Source: Melieria omissa (lineage: Eukaryota; Arthropoda; Insecta; Diptera; Ulidiidae). Taken from it: a DNA stretch of 64,000 nucleotides. The notes under the pieces are model-generated. The model searched no databases, was not told the DNA's origin, and was given only the letters and a program-made list of their open reading frames with translations. This document shows, in pieces, positions 33,926 through 44,995 of this stretch. The stretch spans positions 75,244,450-75,308,449 of the forward strand of contig OZ020269.1 of the NCBI GenBank assembly GCA_963971225.1, given 5' to 3'. The stretch's first letter is position 1. Every line of letters starts with the position of its first letter. The translations under genes were made by a program, and so were the position numbers.

Positions 33926-34119
33926 ATTATGCGTCTTTCCATGATATACTAGTATAAACATAACCAACAAACTGGACGCCTAACATTTAAACTATTACAC
34001 TGTGAGCTAAAACACACCTGAAAAAGCAATATTCTTTCTAAGTACTTCAGTACACTTCAGTCCCCAATCATGCACAGTTTTAACTGCACCTGGATATGAA
34101 AGTTAGGTTGATTTTTATA

Positions 34120-34309
34120 CACTTAATTCTGTTTTTACACGGTCTTTTTTACACGGTTTTGATTTAACACGATTTGAAAATAAAAAATATTTTCAGTTTT
34201 TCGTGCTAAATGGAACAAAATCGTGTAAAAAATTAAAATTTTGTTTTACTTTCAAACCGTGTTAAATCAAAACCGTGTAAAAAAGACCGTGTAAAAACAG
34301 AATTAGGTG
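34120..34309 (+). mobile_element. 190-bp foldback MITE with TA duplication
   Basis: Arms of about 50 bases (AATTCTGTTTTTACACGG, then ACACGGTTTTGATTTAACAC) are inverted at 34258-34305, and TA flanks the element. It would form a long hairpin. It is probably a Tc1/mariner-type MITE. 34312-34556 shows only AT-rich sequence. Confidence 0.75.
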
Positions 34310-34564
34310 TACTCAAATAATTATTTATAATTATATATAATGACAATTAGTAATAAATATTGAAAATTAAATATTCCATATATTATGGTTAAATATGAAT
34401 AAATTTAAACGTACACAGCTCTATACCGACTAAATACTTACATACATACATTATAATAACTACAAAACCAAATTGGTAGCATCCAAGATCAACAATACAT
34501 GATCATTTAAGCAAAGAATATTTCAACAAGCTACAGTCATCTGCCCTATTTGTAGGGACTAGAG

Positions 34565-35230
34565 TAGAATCCGACCGATTAATCGGCATCGGCATCGGCC
34601 AAAAAATAGGTATCGGTATCGGCCTTTTTTGGCCGATGCCACATCGGCTGTTTTTGGCCAATGGCATATCGGCCTATTTTTCTACTTTCATTTTTTTGTT
34701 TTCATTTTTTGTACCAACGGGTTCTTATACCTCTTTTCAGTAATGAATTTTAGATCCTGTTTAATATAAATGTTTCCTAGAAATGTTTTTTTTTTTAACT
34801 AGGTATTCTTAAAAACACAGATTTTCTCGAAATGTCTATGCATTTCGTCTGGATTTCGTTCGTGTGGAATCAGAAGAAAGGGCATTTACGTAATTTTTCA
34901 ATCTTATCCTTCTTTTTAATTGGAAGCATTTTTTTAACTGGCCTTTTATTTTTTCCAAATTCGTTTTCTGACTTTTTCCCACTGCATCGATTTAATTATT
35001 TCTTTTCTCGTTGTTTTGTTATTTTCTGATGAATATTACAATATGTTGTTACTTTTGTTATTTTATAAAATAGACTGTGTTTTTGATTGAATTAATTCGA
35101 GTTATTTTTTCTATGTAATCGGCATCGGCCGATTTTCACCCTTTCGGCCGATCAATCGGCATCGGCCAAATCTCGCCTTCCGGCCGATTAATCGGCATCG
35201 GCCAAAAAATTTGGCATCGGTCGGACTCTA
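34565..35230 (+). mobile_element. hAT element of an ATCGGCATCGGCC-rich family, copy 1
   Basis: Ends TAGAATCCGACCGATTAATC and (reverse) TAGAGTCCGACCGATGCC, flanked by GACTAGAG and GAGTAGAG (7 of 8 bases agree). Many copies of ATCGGCATCGGCC lie behind each end. Non-coding. A second copy is at about 38129-38872. Confidence 0.8.
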
Positions 35231-36440
35231 GAGTAGAGTACTCTAAGGCGAACAATGTAATTCCACATGTAAGTGGAATGCAACCAAATTTGCATGACAT
35301 ATGTATGCAGCTATGCAAATCAAGTTACAGCCGGGTATTTTTAGAACGTTTGATTTGCATGTAACGCGAGAAAAAGCCAGTATGCACATTAGTATTGTAT
35401 TTAGTATTTACCTTCTGCCATAGCTAACGCACAATGTGTGCCAGGAAGTAAAATGTTTATCACTGTTAATTGATATATTTGCCACAAGCTTTCCCAACGG
35501 CTTCAAAGCACTTAAATTGACTGCCACTACGTCAAGCAGACGAGACGACAACTAAGAGAACCTTCACCACTTGACTTCACACGGAAGCAATATTTCACAA
35601 GAGAACAGGGGAAAAACAGTGGACTTTCGTAAAACAGCATCTTTGTTCCACTTGTTATTCAATTTTACGTGGCGTGCGTGCAAATAAATATATTCAAGAG
35701 TTAAATTACAGCAATAAAGAAACGCGCGCGATGCAGGCGAAGATTTAACTGTCTCGTCGCCTGCCAATCTACAAACGGAATGAGGAAAGAGATTCGAGTC
35801 TTTATGAGCTCTGTGTTATTTTCACCGTATCACTCGGCGACCAAATGATTTTGATAAGTATACATTTCTCCACATTCGCCTCCAGTGTTTTCACAGTAAA
35901 TTGCTCAGTGATCACAGTAGCGCGTCCGAACCTCTTGTTATCAGGTTCACTTTTATTCATGTGATAAATTATTTCTCTCTTCAAATGCAAGAAAACAAAT
36001 GTAATCACACTAATCAAATATACGTACAAGTACTTATAAGACTTCAGCAAAACCTAAACTCTTTACTCTAATCTATCGTGTGATAGTATTAGATTGTAAA
36101 TTGTAGAAATATCTGCTTTAATTTGCGGAGAAAACATAGCCAGAGTGTTCCATATTTACTATGTATTATAACCGCAGCCGCTGTACTTTATAGCTTTTTA
36201 TTTGGTTTTTCGGATTCTTTTTTAAATACATATTAGGCTTAGAATATCTGATAATTGTCACCCCATTTTCAGATAATGTCTGTTAGCTTCTATCAGTACA
36301 TTTGCCATTTCATATTTATATTTCCTATAAAATGTTATTAGTTAGTTTATTAAAAAATTTTTTTTTATATTAACCCTTTGCTGCAATAACGTATAGGTAT
36401 ATGCTTATGATCCTTATGATCAAAAATGAACAGGAATTAA
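35231..36440. other. No recognisable feature
   Basis: AT-rich sequence without terminal repeats, protein similarity or tRNA boxes that I can recognise. Short open frames here are not convincing. Confidence 0.5.
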
Positions 36441-36449
36441 AAAAAAACG

Positions 36450-36700
36450 CAAAATTTAAAATTTTAATCAATTTCTTTATCATCCCCTTGAAAATACTTT
36501 CCTCCTGCGTCAGTACATGTATGCCAACGTTTGATCCAATTTTCCATAAATTTTGTATAGGCCGCTAAAGGTATGACCTTCCGCTCACGCAGCGAATTCT
36601 CTTTTATGGTCTTAAAACGCATTCCCCGTAATGGCAATTTGAGTTAGGGAAATAGAAAAAAGTCAACCGGTGCCATGTCTGAACTGTATGGTTTTTCCCC
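36450..36700 (-). pseudogene. mariner C-terminal fragment
   Basis: The minus strand is similar to 30700-30900 and 31860-32080: the CCAACGTTTGATCCAATT segment and the residues FFLFP, LKLPLRG, ENSLRERK and KWIKRWHTC occur in order with frame breaks. No terminal repeats remain. 36760-37030 is unassigned. Confidence 0.65.
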
Positions 36701-37162
36701 CCTTGTCGGAACGATCGAGCGCTGCGCTTGCTCAGACAATTATACGTCCATTGTACTACGACTTGTTGTTTCCTGTTAAAATGTTTTAAATCTACCCGAC
36801 TTTCGAAGAAACATTGATAGATCCTCCATAAAAGTTACTGTTATTTGCAATGAAGCGAATGACGGGCGATGTGCTTTGTTGTTGTTGTGTTGATCAGCAG
36901 CTGAAAATTGTTAAATTTGAATTTTTGTTTCTGGCTGACTTTCGCTACCAATTGCCGACGTGTGTCGGTTTAAAAAGGTTGCTTTCATATTATTATGCGA
37001 TCGACCTTCTGTGTGAAATGATTTTTATCTCCTTAACCCTCTAGTTCCCAAGTTTTTAATCTTGTTAAAAAAATTACCAGTGATAGCTTTGTGGTGGAGA
37101 AGTAATGTTTGTTTGGGGAAAAAAATTGCATGTCCATAGGAGGCGTGATAGAGGGTGTAGAG

Positions 37163-37326
37163 CACTGGTCGGCAAAGCTTACTCATATGAGCAGTACGCT
37201 CAGCACACGTACACAGTACGCTCTCTCAATCAACCGTTGTTCAGGTATAATTTACACAGTGGAGAAAAATTTCACTGCGCTCACTAACACCATCTCATTG
37301 TCAATTTTGCCGACCCCTGACCCCTG
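37163..37326 (+). mobile_element. hAT-type MITE
   Basis: Starts CACTGGTCGGCAAAG and ends TTTTGCCGACCCCTGACCCCTG. Flanks are GTGTAGAG and GTGTAGAA (7 of 8). Confidence 0.65.
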
Positions 37327-38128
37327 GTGTAGAAAGTAGAAGGCCTACATGCCTGCTTGGGAAACAAGCCAAAAAAATCTCATATAAAATTTTTTTTTGT
37401 AATTAATTAAAATTTTTAATTTTTTTAATATTTGTAAACATAAATAACGGGTAACAAAGGGGGTGGGATAAGGTGAGGGGTAGTGTGTCATGGGGTAGTT
37501 CATACACTGCTTTTGGGGGGTGTATAAACTAGAAAAACTAAAAAAATCGCTATAGGTATATATATATTGCGGTTCTTATTTTTTGTAATGCCTTGTTATC
37601 TTTTCACACAGATGTCGATAAAACTGCTCCATGAAATAAAGGACTAAGGGAGGCTAGTTCTCTCATCTACCCCCGCGGACTCCCCTAAGTATACATTTTT
37701 GCAGTGACATGACCTGTTTTACATTGTGGCGTATCAAAATTTCGGTTCAAATCGAAAAATAATGCTTAAATAGCGAAAAAACATCATCAAGGACCGTTAC
37801 TAATTTAGGCTTTTCATCCCAAGCAGGCCTACAGACACTCTAGAGTTTGGGTTACGTAGGAGGAGTGCAACAACTTTTTCATAATTTTTCTATATTTTCT
37901 CAATGAACACATTAACAGCTACTCACGAATATATTTTGGTTTTGAGTTTTATTGAGGCTCTCAATTTATTTAAAAAAAAAAATTCTCACACAAATTCAAA
38001 AATAATTATTTGCTTACTTTCTCACGAAACTTCAACTTTGTCTTACAATGACTGCCATTGTGCGTGTGGCAGCGATAACTGACTGCATTTATTTTAAAAT
38101 GGAGATTTCCCTTTCCATACTTAATCCA

Positions 38129-38872
38129 TACATACTCGGCATCGGCCAATTCTCGGTCAAAAGGCCGAAAATCGCCCGATGCCGATTCCATAGAAAAAAA
38201 ACACGAATGAATTCAATTAAAACAGCTTATTTTATAAAACAACAAAAGGAGCTATTATATATAGTACATTTCATCACATTCATCACAAATTAACAAACAA
38301 AAACGAGAAAACAAACAACTAAAAAAATACAATTACAAGAAAATTCAGAATTTAAATACATTAAACTAAAATTTCCCCCAAATTTATAACACATAAAATT
38401 AATATTTCATGAAAATTGCTCATTCTATTTGGCACAAGCAATTAACAAAAGACCCAATAGCCAATATAGCTGAACAAGGTGTTGATGTAGCAAAAATAGA
38501 TTAAAAATATCTTTAAAATATTGTCCCCTTAAATATTTGTCATAAAATCCAAACAAATCTAAGGAGAAACCCCCTAATCAGGCAACACTAGGTTGTAACG
38601 TATAATAAAAATGTAATAAATATACAAAGCGAGAAATGAAAAAGAAAGAGAGTGCGATTCAGCTGCAAATAAAAACAAACAAGAAATGAAAGCAGGAAAA
38701 TCGACCAAAAAAACCGATGTGGCATCGGCCAAAAAAAGCCGCTGTGGCTTCGGCCAAAAAAGGCCGAAGCCGATGCCGATTCTTTTTTTTTGGCCGATGC
38801 CGATACTAGCCGATGCCGATGCCAATTTTATTGCCCGATACTAGCCGATGCCGATCAATCGGTCGGACTCTA
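38129..38872 (-). mobile_element. hAT element of the ATCGGCATCGGCC-rich family, copy 2
   Basis: The right end GATCAATCGGTCGGACTCTA matches the terminus of 34565-35230. The left end near 38129 is less exact (CTCGGCATCGGCC). Comparison with 22330-22410 shows that about 60 bases of host element sequence are missing at the insertion point, so a deletion accompanied or followed insertion. Confidence 0.65.
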
Positions 38873-38913
38873 CTTAGGATGTCTGCAGGCCTTCTTGGGA
38901 ACTAGAGGGTTAA

Positions 38914-39635
38914 ACGTGATTAATGTGCTTAAACCAGTTAAATGAACAAAACCAGTTCGAAGACCTGTTTATTCGCAATTGCTGTTGGAAATTAAACGTG
39001 TTAAACCATTTAACATGTTTTGAAACGAGTTTAACGCAGGGTTGCATCCGAAAGATTTCTATGAAAAAGCTTTTTTGTGAACTAAACACAGCGCACACAC
39101 TAAACACACACCAGAAAAAAATCCCTACAAATTCAGCTGTCATTTCATCAAAACAAAAGCAAACATAAATTGAAAAATTTTGAAATGAATAAAAATAATC
39201 GTTTTCCTCGCACTGCTTTCATTCCATCCATCGACTTTTTATGGCATCTGAATACAAGGCGTCTAATATTTAGATGAAGTTGAGTATGTTGCCGTGGTTT
39301 GTCAAATATGCGCCAATATTTCGCTCGAATCATGCTCCCATGAGCACAACAAAAAAAATGTATTTGTTGTTTGTAAACAGCTGTCAAATTAAACTCTATT
39401 GAGCAGTTTGGACGGTTATGTTCAACAAAAAGCTCTTCTCATTTAAACTAGTTTAAATGAGTCAGTTTGAACGCCATATTACATTAAACCCAAATGCGTA
39501 GTTTCAAACGAGTCATTTCAAAGTGTTTACATTGCCTCATCTGCATTGCGTTTGCATTTTGTTTGGCAGCTAATGTCAAATGCTCATGTCCTCTTACCGC
39601 AGCTCATAGATCAGCTCTTTTCCAGCTTCTAAATA
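38914..39635. other. Unassigned AT-rich sequence
   Basis: It contains a perfect palindrome CATTTAAACTAGTTTAAATG at about 39441-39460 and scattered TTAAAC motifs, but no recognisable element or gene. Confidence 0.45.
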
Positions 39636-39735
39636 AATCATTTGTTTCTGTTTTGCTGCCTCTATGTTCTACACTGCAATATTTGAATACAAATATACTA
39701 CATACCTTACAGAATATTCTACAAGCAGACGAAAA
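39636..39735 (-). repeat. Internally deleted third copy of the ~1.5 kb inverted-repeat unit
   Basis: The first ~65 bases (CATTTGTTTCTGTTTTGCTG ...) match the complement of 61630-61693. They run directly into ACATACCTTACAGAATATTC, which matches the complement of the opposite end at 57138-57165. So only the two ends are present, joined together. Confidence 0.6.
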
Positions 39736-39992
39736 TTTCAATTCAAGATTTCCATTTTTATAATTTTCGATGTGATGCGTTTGATAAAATGTGTCATGTT
39801 TCATCGCATTTGCTCGTCGTTTTGCTGAAATTAGTCATTTCGTAGACTTCAATTTGTATGGGGAAATGCGTGATTTGGCTTCGCATTTGAGAATTTTCGA
39901 ACAAATCACGCATTTGGGATCAATTTAAACATAGTATAAATATACACAATGTGGCAGACAGGATTTCAGGAAAACTTTTGAGCAACGATTAA

Positions 39993-40229
39993 CCCTTTCG
40001 GGACTACTGGGATAATACGTCCCAGCAAGTTTTTAATGCCTCTCAAAAAAATTCTTCAAATCTTACAACCCACGCAAAATATTTTTTCCATTTCGGTGTT
40101 CCCGCATAAAAGGATGATTTCAGAATTTGTGAGCATCCAATATAATTTTCTAACCCCAACATTCATGGCATGAGAACATTTCTACTGAGAGTATTTTGGA
40201 TTTCAAAAATAAACTCCGTCCCGAAAGGG
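39993..40229 (+). mobile_element. TTAA-type MITE (CCCTTTCGGGA family), copy 2
   Basis: Same ends as 25953-26188 and roughly 95% identical by eye, flanked by TTAA at 39989-39992 and 40230-40233. Confidence 0.9.
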
Positions 40230-40233
40230 TTAA

Positions 40234-41419
40234 GCGATGTGAAAGTGGTAGAAATACATGCACAGAATTTCACTACTAGTAGGCCCAAAGCTTGATCAGG
40301 AACGTACTTTTTCCTCGATATAAATTTCTAAAATGGGGTTGTTGTTCTAGTTCATTTCAATTCTCAGTGTTACTGGTGTGAGTCATTTATTGTGACCAAA
40401 GAAATATTTATTTTTATTTGTATTTTTTTTTAGTGCAATCTCGTAATACGTTTGTACAAAGCTAACCATAAAAATATATTTTTATTGTCCAAAAGTGTCA
40501 AAAGAACCGTTGGGTATGCTTTTTATTGAATTAAATTAAGGTTTTATAGTCGCATCAAAAAAAAAACAGTGCTGTATTCGAACTAGAACATTTAGCACCA
40601 AAAGCATACCTGATCTGATCGTCAACCCTGTGTTAGAGATTCGCTAAATGAAGAAATGCGAAATAAAAAGGACGGCAATTGACCCTGTCATATTCAATGC
40701 ATTTAGCTTTGTGTTCTTTGGTCTCTTTATCAATAATATTTACAAAATTAAACCAAACAAGTTGATATTTTGTGTATTTGATGCACAAAATTAATGAGAA
40801 AATACTTTAAAAAGCAAATCATTGAAAGGAAACTGCCGGAATTGTAGTTTGCACAATAATCCCTAATATCGGGATAAGACCGGAAACAGTGAAGAGCTGA
40901 TCACTGCCAGCACACACAGACTGTGTATGTGAATTGCAAAAAACGCACAAAAATCGGCTTACTCTCCCACTTTTCAATCGCCTTATCGCTTTTGAGCCTA
41001 ACATCATTCAAAGGAACATTTTCCAACCACAATTTTTGTAACAGATATAATTAAGGGCTTTGTAACGCCCCTTGCGTGCGCTACTGCACACATACATTGT
41101 AATAAAGTTACCAAACATGGTTGCTCGTGTTTGAATAATTTTTGTTTAACGGCTTACGTACATGTGTCATATATTTACGAACGGTCCTCGCCAGGTCCAG
41201 TTGCTAAACTTAGCGGCTACATATGTATATAAAGTGGCCATGTTTGTTCTACAAAATCGATGCAAAATAAATTTTGTTGGTTTCGTTTAGAAAACATTAG
41301 CGGTAGTTGACATGAAATATTTCGTCGATCAGAGCTATGGAAAAAATTTGGCGACTACTCAAAACCAAAATGGGCCTGGAAAAGCCCAGTTGTACCTCCT
41401 TAAGTGTTAAGCACAGCAT
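40234..41419. other. No recognisable feature
   Basis: AT-rich intergenic sequence with no protein or element signature I can recognise. Confidence 0.5.
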
Positions 41420-41427
41420 GGTCTATG

Positions 41428-41669
41428 TCAAGGTGTATTAATAAGGTGATGGCACTACGATTCCCATGTATTTTGTTAGTGCTTTTGGGCATCCTGCTTG
41501 TCAAAATCAAATCAAAAGACAAGCAACACAAAAACAATTTTTCCAATTTTTGACAATGAGGATGCCCATTCGCGAAAAGCCAAAAGAGAATCAGAAGAAA
41601 TTAAAAGAAAATCAGAAGAAAAAAGTTTAAGCAGCTGTGTTGCCACCACTACCTTATTAAATGTGCCTT
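41428..41669 (+). mobile_element. MITE with 8-bp duplication GGTCTATG
   Basis: Imperfect inverted ends (CAAGGTGTATTAATAAGG and, reversed, CAAGGCACATTTAATAAGG), with GGTCTATG at 41420-41427 and 41670-41677. A relative in inverted orientation is at about 50390-50578, sharing GGGCATCCTGCTTGTCAAAA. The 60-residue frame inside is not protein-like. Confidence 0.78.
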
Positions 41670-41677
41670 GGTCTATG

Positions 41678-43359
41678 TAGTTGAAAAATTTGTAAAATGT
41701 GCAGATTTATGCCAAGTTATCAACGACTCGTTCGGCGTGTTCAATGCTCGTATTCGAGCGATCGAGTTAATGAATGAAATTGTTCTTCACATTTAGTCTA
41801 TAAGAACCACGCAAGTCGTGCACACACACTTTTAATAAAACACACCACCACGCTTCAACCTAAAAACCTGCTTTCTTTTTTTCTGTCGGTCACCACGCAA
41901 ACATTTAGAAAAAAATGTGTTCTTACAATTAATGTTAATATTAATTCTTATAGTATTTTTATGATACGTTACTACATAAACTGATACCCGTAAAGTTACA
42001 CCCCTGTGGAAAAAATGAAAATAGTAGAAACAAATTTATTTCTTATTTGTCAATTTTCTTATGTCTTTTTGAAACTACCTGTATTTTTTTTTTGTATCAT
42101 GGAATAAACGTAAAATATAAGTAATAATATATATATACAATAACGTACATCTGCAAAAGAAGAAACGGCTAAATTAAGATTGTCATTAAAACGGGAAGAA
42201 ATACTCCTGAGGATATAGAACTCAGGGCTATCAAAGAAAAATATGGATTGAAGTCATTATATTTGAATTTTTTTTTTTACTCTCAGTTATCATTGAACTT
42301 AGTTATAGGAAACTTGTAACTTAAGGATTTTTTTTCAATTTCAGTAATTGTATAAATGCTATAACAAATAAAAACTTTTCAAATATTATAAAAAACATTG
42401 TTTACGCATTTCGCATTGAAATTGTTTTAGTTATAATAATTATTAATAGTATTAACTTGTATTAATTTCTATGATACTCGTTCCCTAACTCAAAAAGCCA
42501 GCCAGGATTAAAATAAAAAATATGACTCAGTAGAGTCTACTGTATAAGGGGGAGAAGTTTCGTTTCAAACGCAACCTGATACCGTTTTTTGCATCAAAAT
42601 TCTTTTCCACACAATTTACTTTCTGCTTGGCACCTTTCAGGTTTTGCTGACAAAGCATATTTCTTGCTTTGGATTGGGGAACGAGGTGACTTAGAACATT
42701 TAAGTAAGTCAGTCTTAAAATTCACAGCAAAACAAAAGGTTGTACGAATTAATAAATACTTATATGGAAAAAGGAAATTTTTAATTTCGGAAGTTTTTTA
42801 TCTTACAAAAACTGTGTCCAAAGACAGAAAACCATAACTCGCGCGATGATGGAGACTGCAAAATTCTAACAAACATTGCAAAAAATGAACGGACATCGCT
42901 ACAGAGACGATTCTAACTGTAAAGATAATTTTCGTATAATTAAGGGCTCACCCACATCTGCCTTCCTTGAATTAGGAACATTATACGTGAAGCTTTGAAT
43001 TATTTATAAATCCCTCCAATAATAATCACAAAAAGGAGTATGCAAGAACCTACCCCGTAATAAAAGGTATTCTAAAGCAAAAACAAAGACGTCTGCTATT
43101 GCTTACGACTTCTTGAAACGTTAAGTTAATGCAATAAAACTTCACGTTGCGATATCAATTAAAATAGTAACTCAAAAACTCTTCATTTAAATGTGTTGTA
43201 AATATTAACAATGGTAATTGAATGGTTTCGAGTTATTTTACATGTACATTGAACTCAAGCATATTCCAATGCTTTCTTTGTGCTGAGGTCAATTTAGCAA
43301 TTTTCATTTATCGCCGGAATGCGCACTTCCCATCCAGCTTCCCAAAGACGACTCAACAT
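41678..43359. other. 3' flank of the host gene, no recognisable element
   Basis: The part nearest 43359 is expected to contain the 3' UTR of the minus-strand gene. I see no convincing polyadenylation site, no second gene and no repeat ends here. Confidence 0.4.
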
Positions 43360-44709
43360 TCACCCAACGTTTTCATATGTCATTGCTGGTCGTTCGGCAG
43401 TCATCGGCGCCGACGCTGCGGACGTTCCAAAGATTGCGGGTGGATGATGCTGTTGCGTTTGTTGCTGGTGGGGATGTTGTTGCGGTTGTTGTTGGTGAGG
43501 ATTATGTGAGTGATGTTGCTGTGCCGTAGACTGTTCATTACGGATTTGGGGAAGGGGAAACATAATGCCGTGCGTCATCTGAGGATGGTGAAGATGTTGT
43601 TCACCTGATGGTGGAGGAGGCGCTTGCTGATGGCTGGTATGTTGCTGGTGAGTTCCCTCCACATGTTTTCGTTGTTCGTTTTGTTGATGCACTTTCTCGG
43701 CGTTTTCTTCGTACTTCTTCTGTAACTGAAAAAGTGAGTGTGGTATCTGTTGCTGACCGTGTAATGGCACTGAGGATGCTGAAACACGCTCAACTTGTGA
43801 TTGTGGTGATGGCTCCTTCTCACTCTTATCGTACTTCTTCTGCAACTGATACATACTATGAGGCAATTGCGAATGCTGCGACAATTGGATCTTTTCACTC
43901 GCAGACGCAGAGTTCTGTTTGGATGACGATTGCGCTTTCTCCTGCTTAACAGGCGACTTTTTTTGATATTTCTTGAGAACTTGAATAAGCTCCCCTTTAA
44001 CGTCCAAGCGAATTTCCTCGGGCACTCGCTTAATTTCCTCATACAATGACAGTAAAAAAAGTTTATCAGGATCACGACTTTTCCGCTTTTTGCTTTTCTT
44101 TGGAAAGGCATCTTGCATGAACTGCAATAGTTTCTCCTCAAATGCAGATTCTCGCTGCAGCGCTACGGCTGCATGTTGCTGCCGGCGTAGTAGGTGCGAA
44201 TGTAACCCGCCATGAAAGGCTTGGAGATGTGGCATAGCATTATGCTGGTGCGGTGCACTTGTGCCAGGCACATGCTCACTACTGTGCGAATGCATCGTCG
44301 ACACGCCAGGTGTCTGAAAGGAGCCGCCATGCGTATCAGTATGATTTGAGGACCCGGGAGCGTCGTTAGTTTCACCATCATTCGCGGGGTGGTCTTGCTG
44401 TTGTTGTTGTGTAGAGTGCTGCTGGTCCTTCTGCGGTTGCATGTGCTGCTGCTGACCATTAGATACAGCAGCCGCTGTAAGTATGGCATCACAAAAGTGT
44501 TCCGGCACGTAATCGAAATTAGACATGAAATTCTCTGGCTTCAGCTCGCCATTCATCTCTTCGTAAAAATATTCTGTGCCCACTATGTCTATTATATCGT
44601 TATCTTCTTGGTTCAACTCAATGCCAGGCGGTGGCGATCCTCCCGCTAATTGACAACGCTTCAGCTCTGCCAACTTTTTTCGCGTCGTCAATCGCATGTC
44701 GCGCCAACA
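43360..44709 (-). CDS. Myb/SANT-BESS protein, last coding exon
   Basis: This exon supplies residues 54-502 of a predicted 502-residue nuclear DNA-binding protein. The frame is open from an AG acceptor (TTTTAG before 44709) to TGA at 43360-43362. It begins CWRDMRLTTRKKLAELKR, the final helix of the Myb/SANT-like domain begun in the previous exon. About residues 256-269 are basic (PKKSKKRKSRDPDK), probably a nuclear localisation signal, and overlap the start of a BESS motif at 267-302 (DKLFLLSLYEEIKRVPEEIR). BESS motifs mediate protein contacts in Diptera transcription regulators. The motif PHS(M/L)(Y/F)QLQKKY occurs twice, at about 336 and 376. The rest is Gln/His-rich, ending in a low-complexity tail. 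The upstream intron (44710-48482) holds a Helitron and a Harbinger relic. I do not recognise the specific orthologue. Confidence 0.85.
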   Translation of the reverse strand, partial: CWRDMRLTTRKKLAELKRCQLAGGSPPPGIELNQEDNDIIDIVGTEYFYEEMNGELKPENFMSNFDYVPEHFCDAILTAAAVSNGQQQHMQPQKDQQHSTQQQQQDHPANDGETNDAPGSSNHTDTHGGSFQTPGVSTMHSHSSEHVPGTSAPHQHNAMPHLQAFHGGLHSHLLRRQQHAAVALQRESAFEEKLLQFMQDAFPKKSKKRKSRDPDKLFLLSLYEEIKRVPEEIRLDVKGELIQVLKKYQKKSPVKQEKAQSSSKQNSASASEKIQLSQHSQLPHSMYQLQKKYDKSEKEPSPQSQVERVSASSVPLHGQQQIPHSLFQLQKKYEENAEKVHQQNEQRKHVEGTHQQHTSHQQAPPPPSGEQHLHHPQMTHGIMFPLPQIRNEQSTAQQHHSHNPHQQQPQQHPHQQQTQQHHPPAIFGTSAASAPMTAERPAMTYENVG

Positions 44710-44995
44710 CTAAAATCAAAAATACCTATTAGCCTATAATTATTAAGACTTTTGCGATATAAATGCACCGATAAATGCACAGGTTAAAAAATGGGTTGAA
44801 TAAAATTTTGTATATCCACATCAGTCGCAACTAACTCCCACTTATATCCAGATCATTCGCAACTGTATTTTCGACAAATCTGCTATATTATCGACCAACT
44901 TAATATGGGGCAGTGTCTGTCCTCAGCCGAACTTTTCCGAGACATTTGTCTTTGGGTTGCATTGCAAACATGTAAACACTATTATCATTTTTCCT

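Larger units (their letters stand above)
37037..38909 (+). mobile_element. TTAA-type (piggyBac-like) element, copy B
   Basis: 16-bp inverted ends CCCTCTAGTTCCCAAG, flanked by TTAA at 37033-37036 and 38910-38913. The interior shares blocks with copy A (22308 onward). It contains a hAT MITE (37163-37326) and a hAT element (38129-38872). No transposase is recognisable, so the link to piggyBac rests on the TTAA target and the CCC start. Confidence 0.82.

Noticed and set aside
39494..39763. 89-residue plus-strand frame
   Set aside because: It is made of unassigned AT-rich sequence and the internally deleted repeat copy at 39636-39735. No protein features.
43608..43949. Plus-strand open frame opposite the host gene
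   Set aside because: It is the antisense of the Gln/His-rich exon, whose composition keeps other frames open. The minus-strand frame carries the domains.
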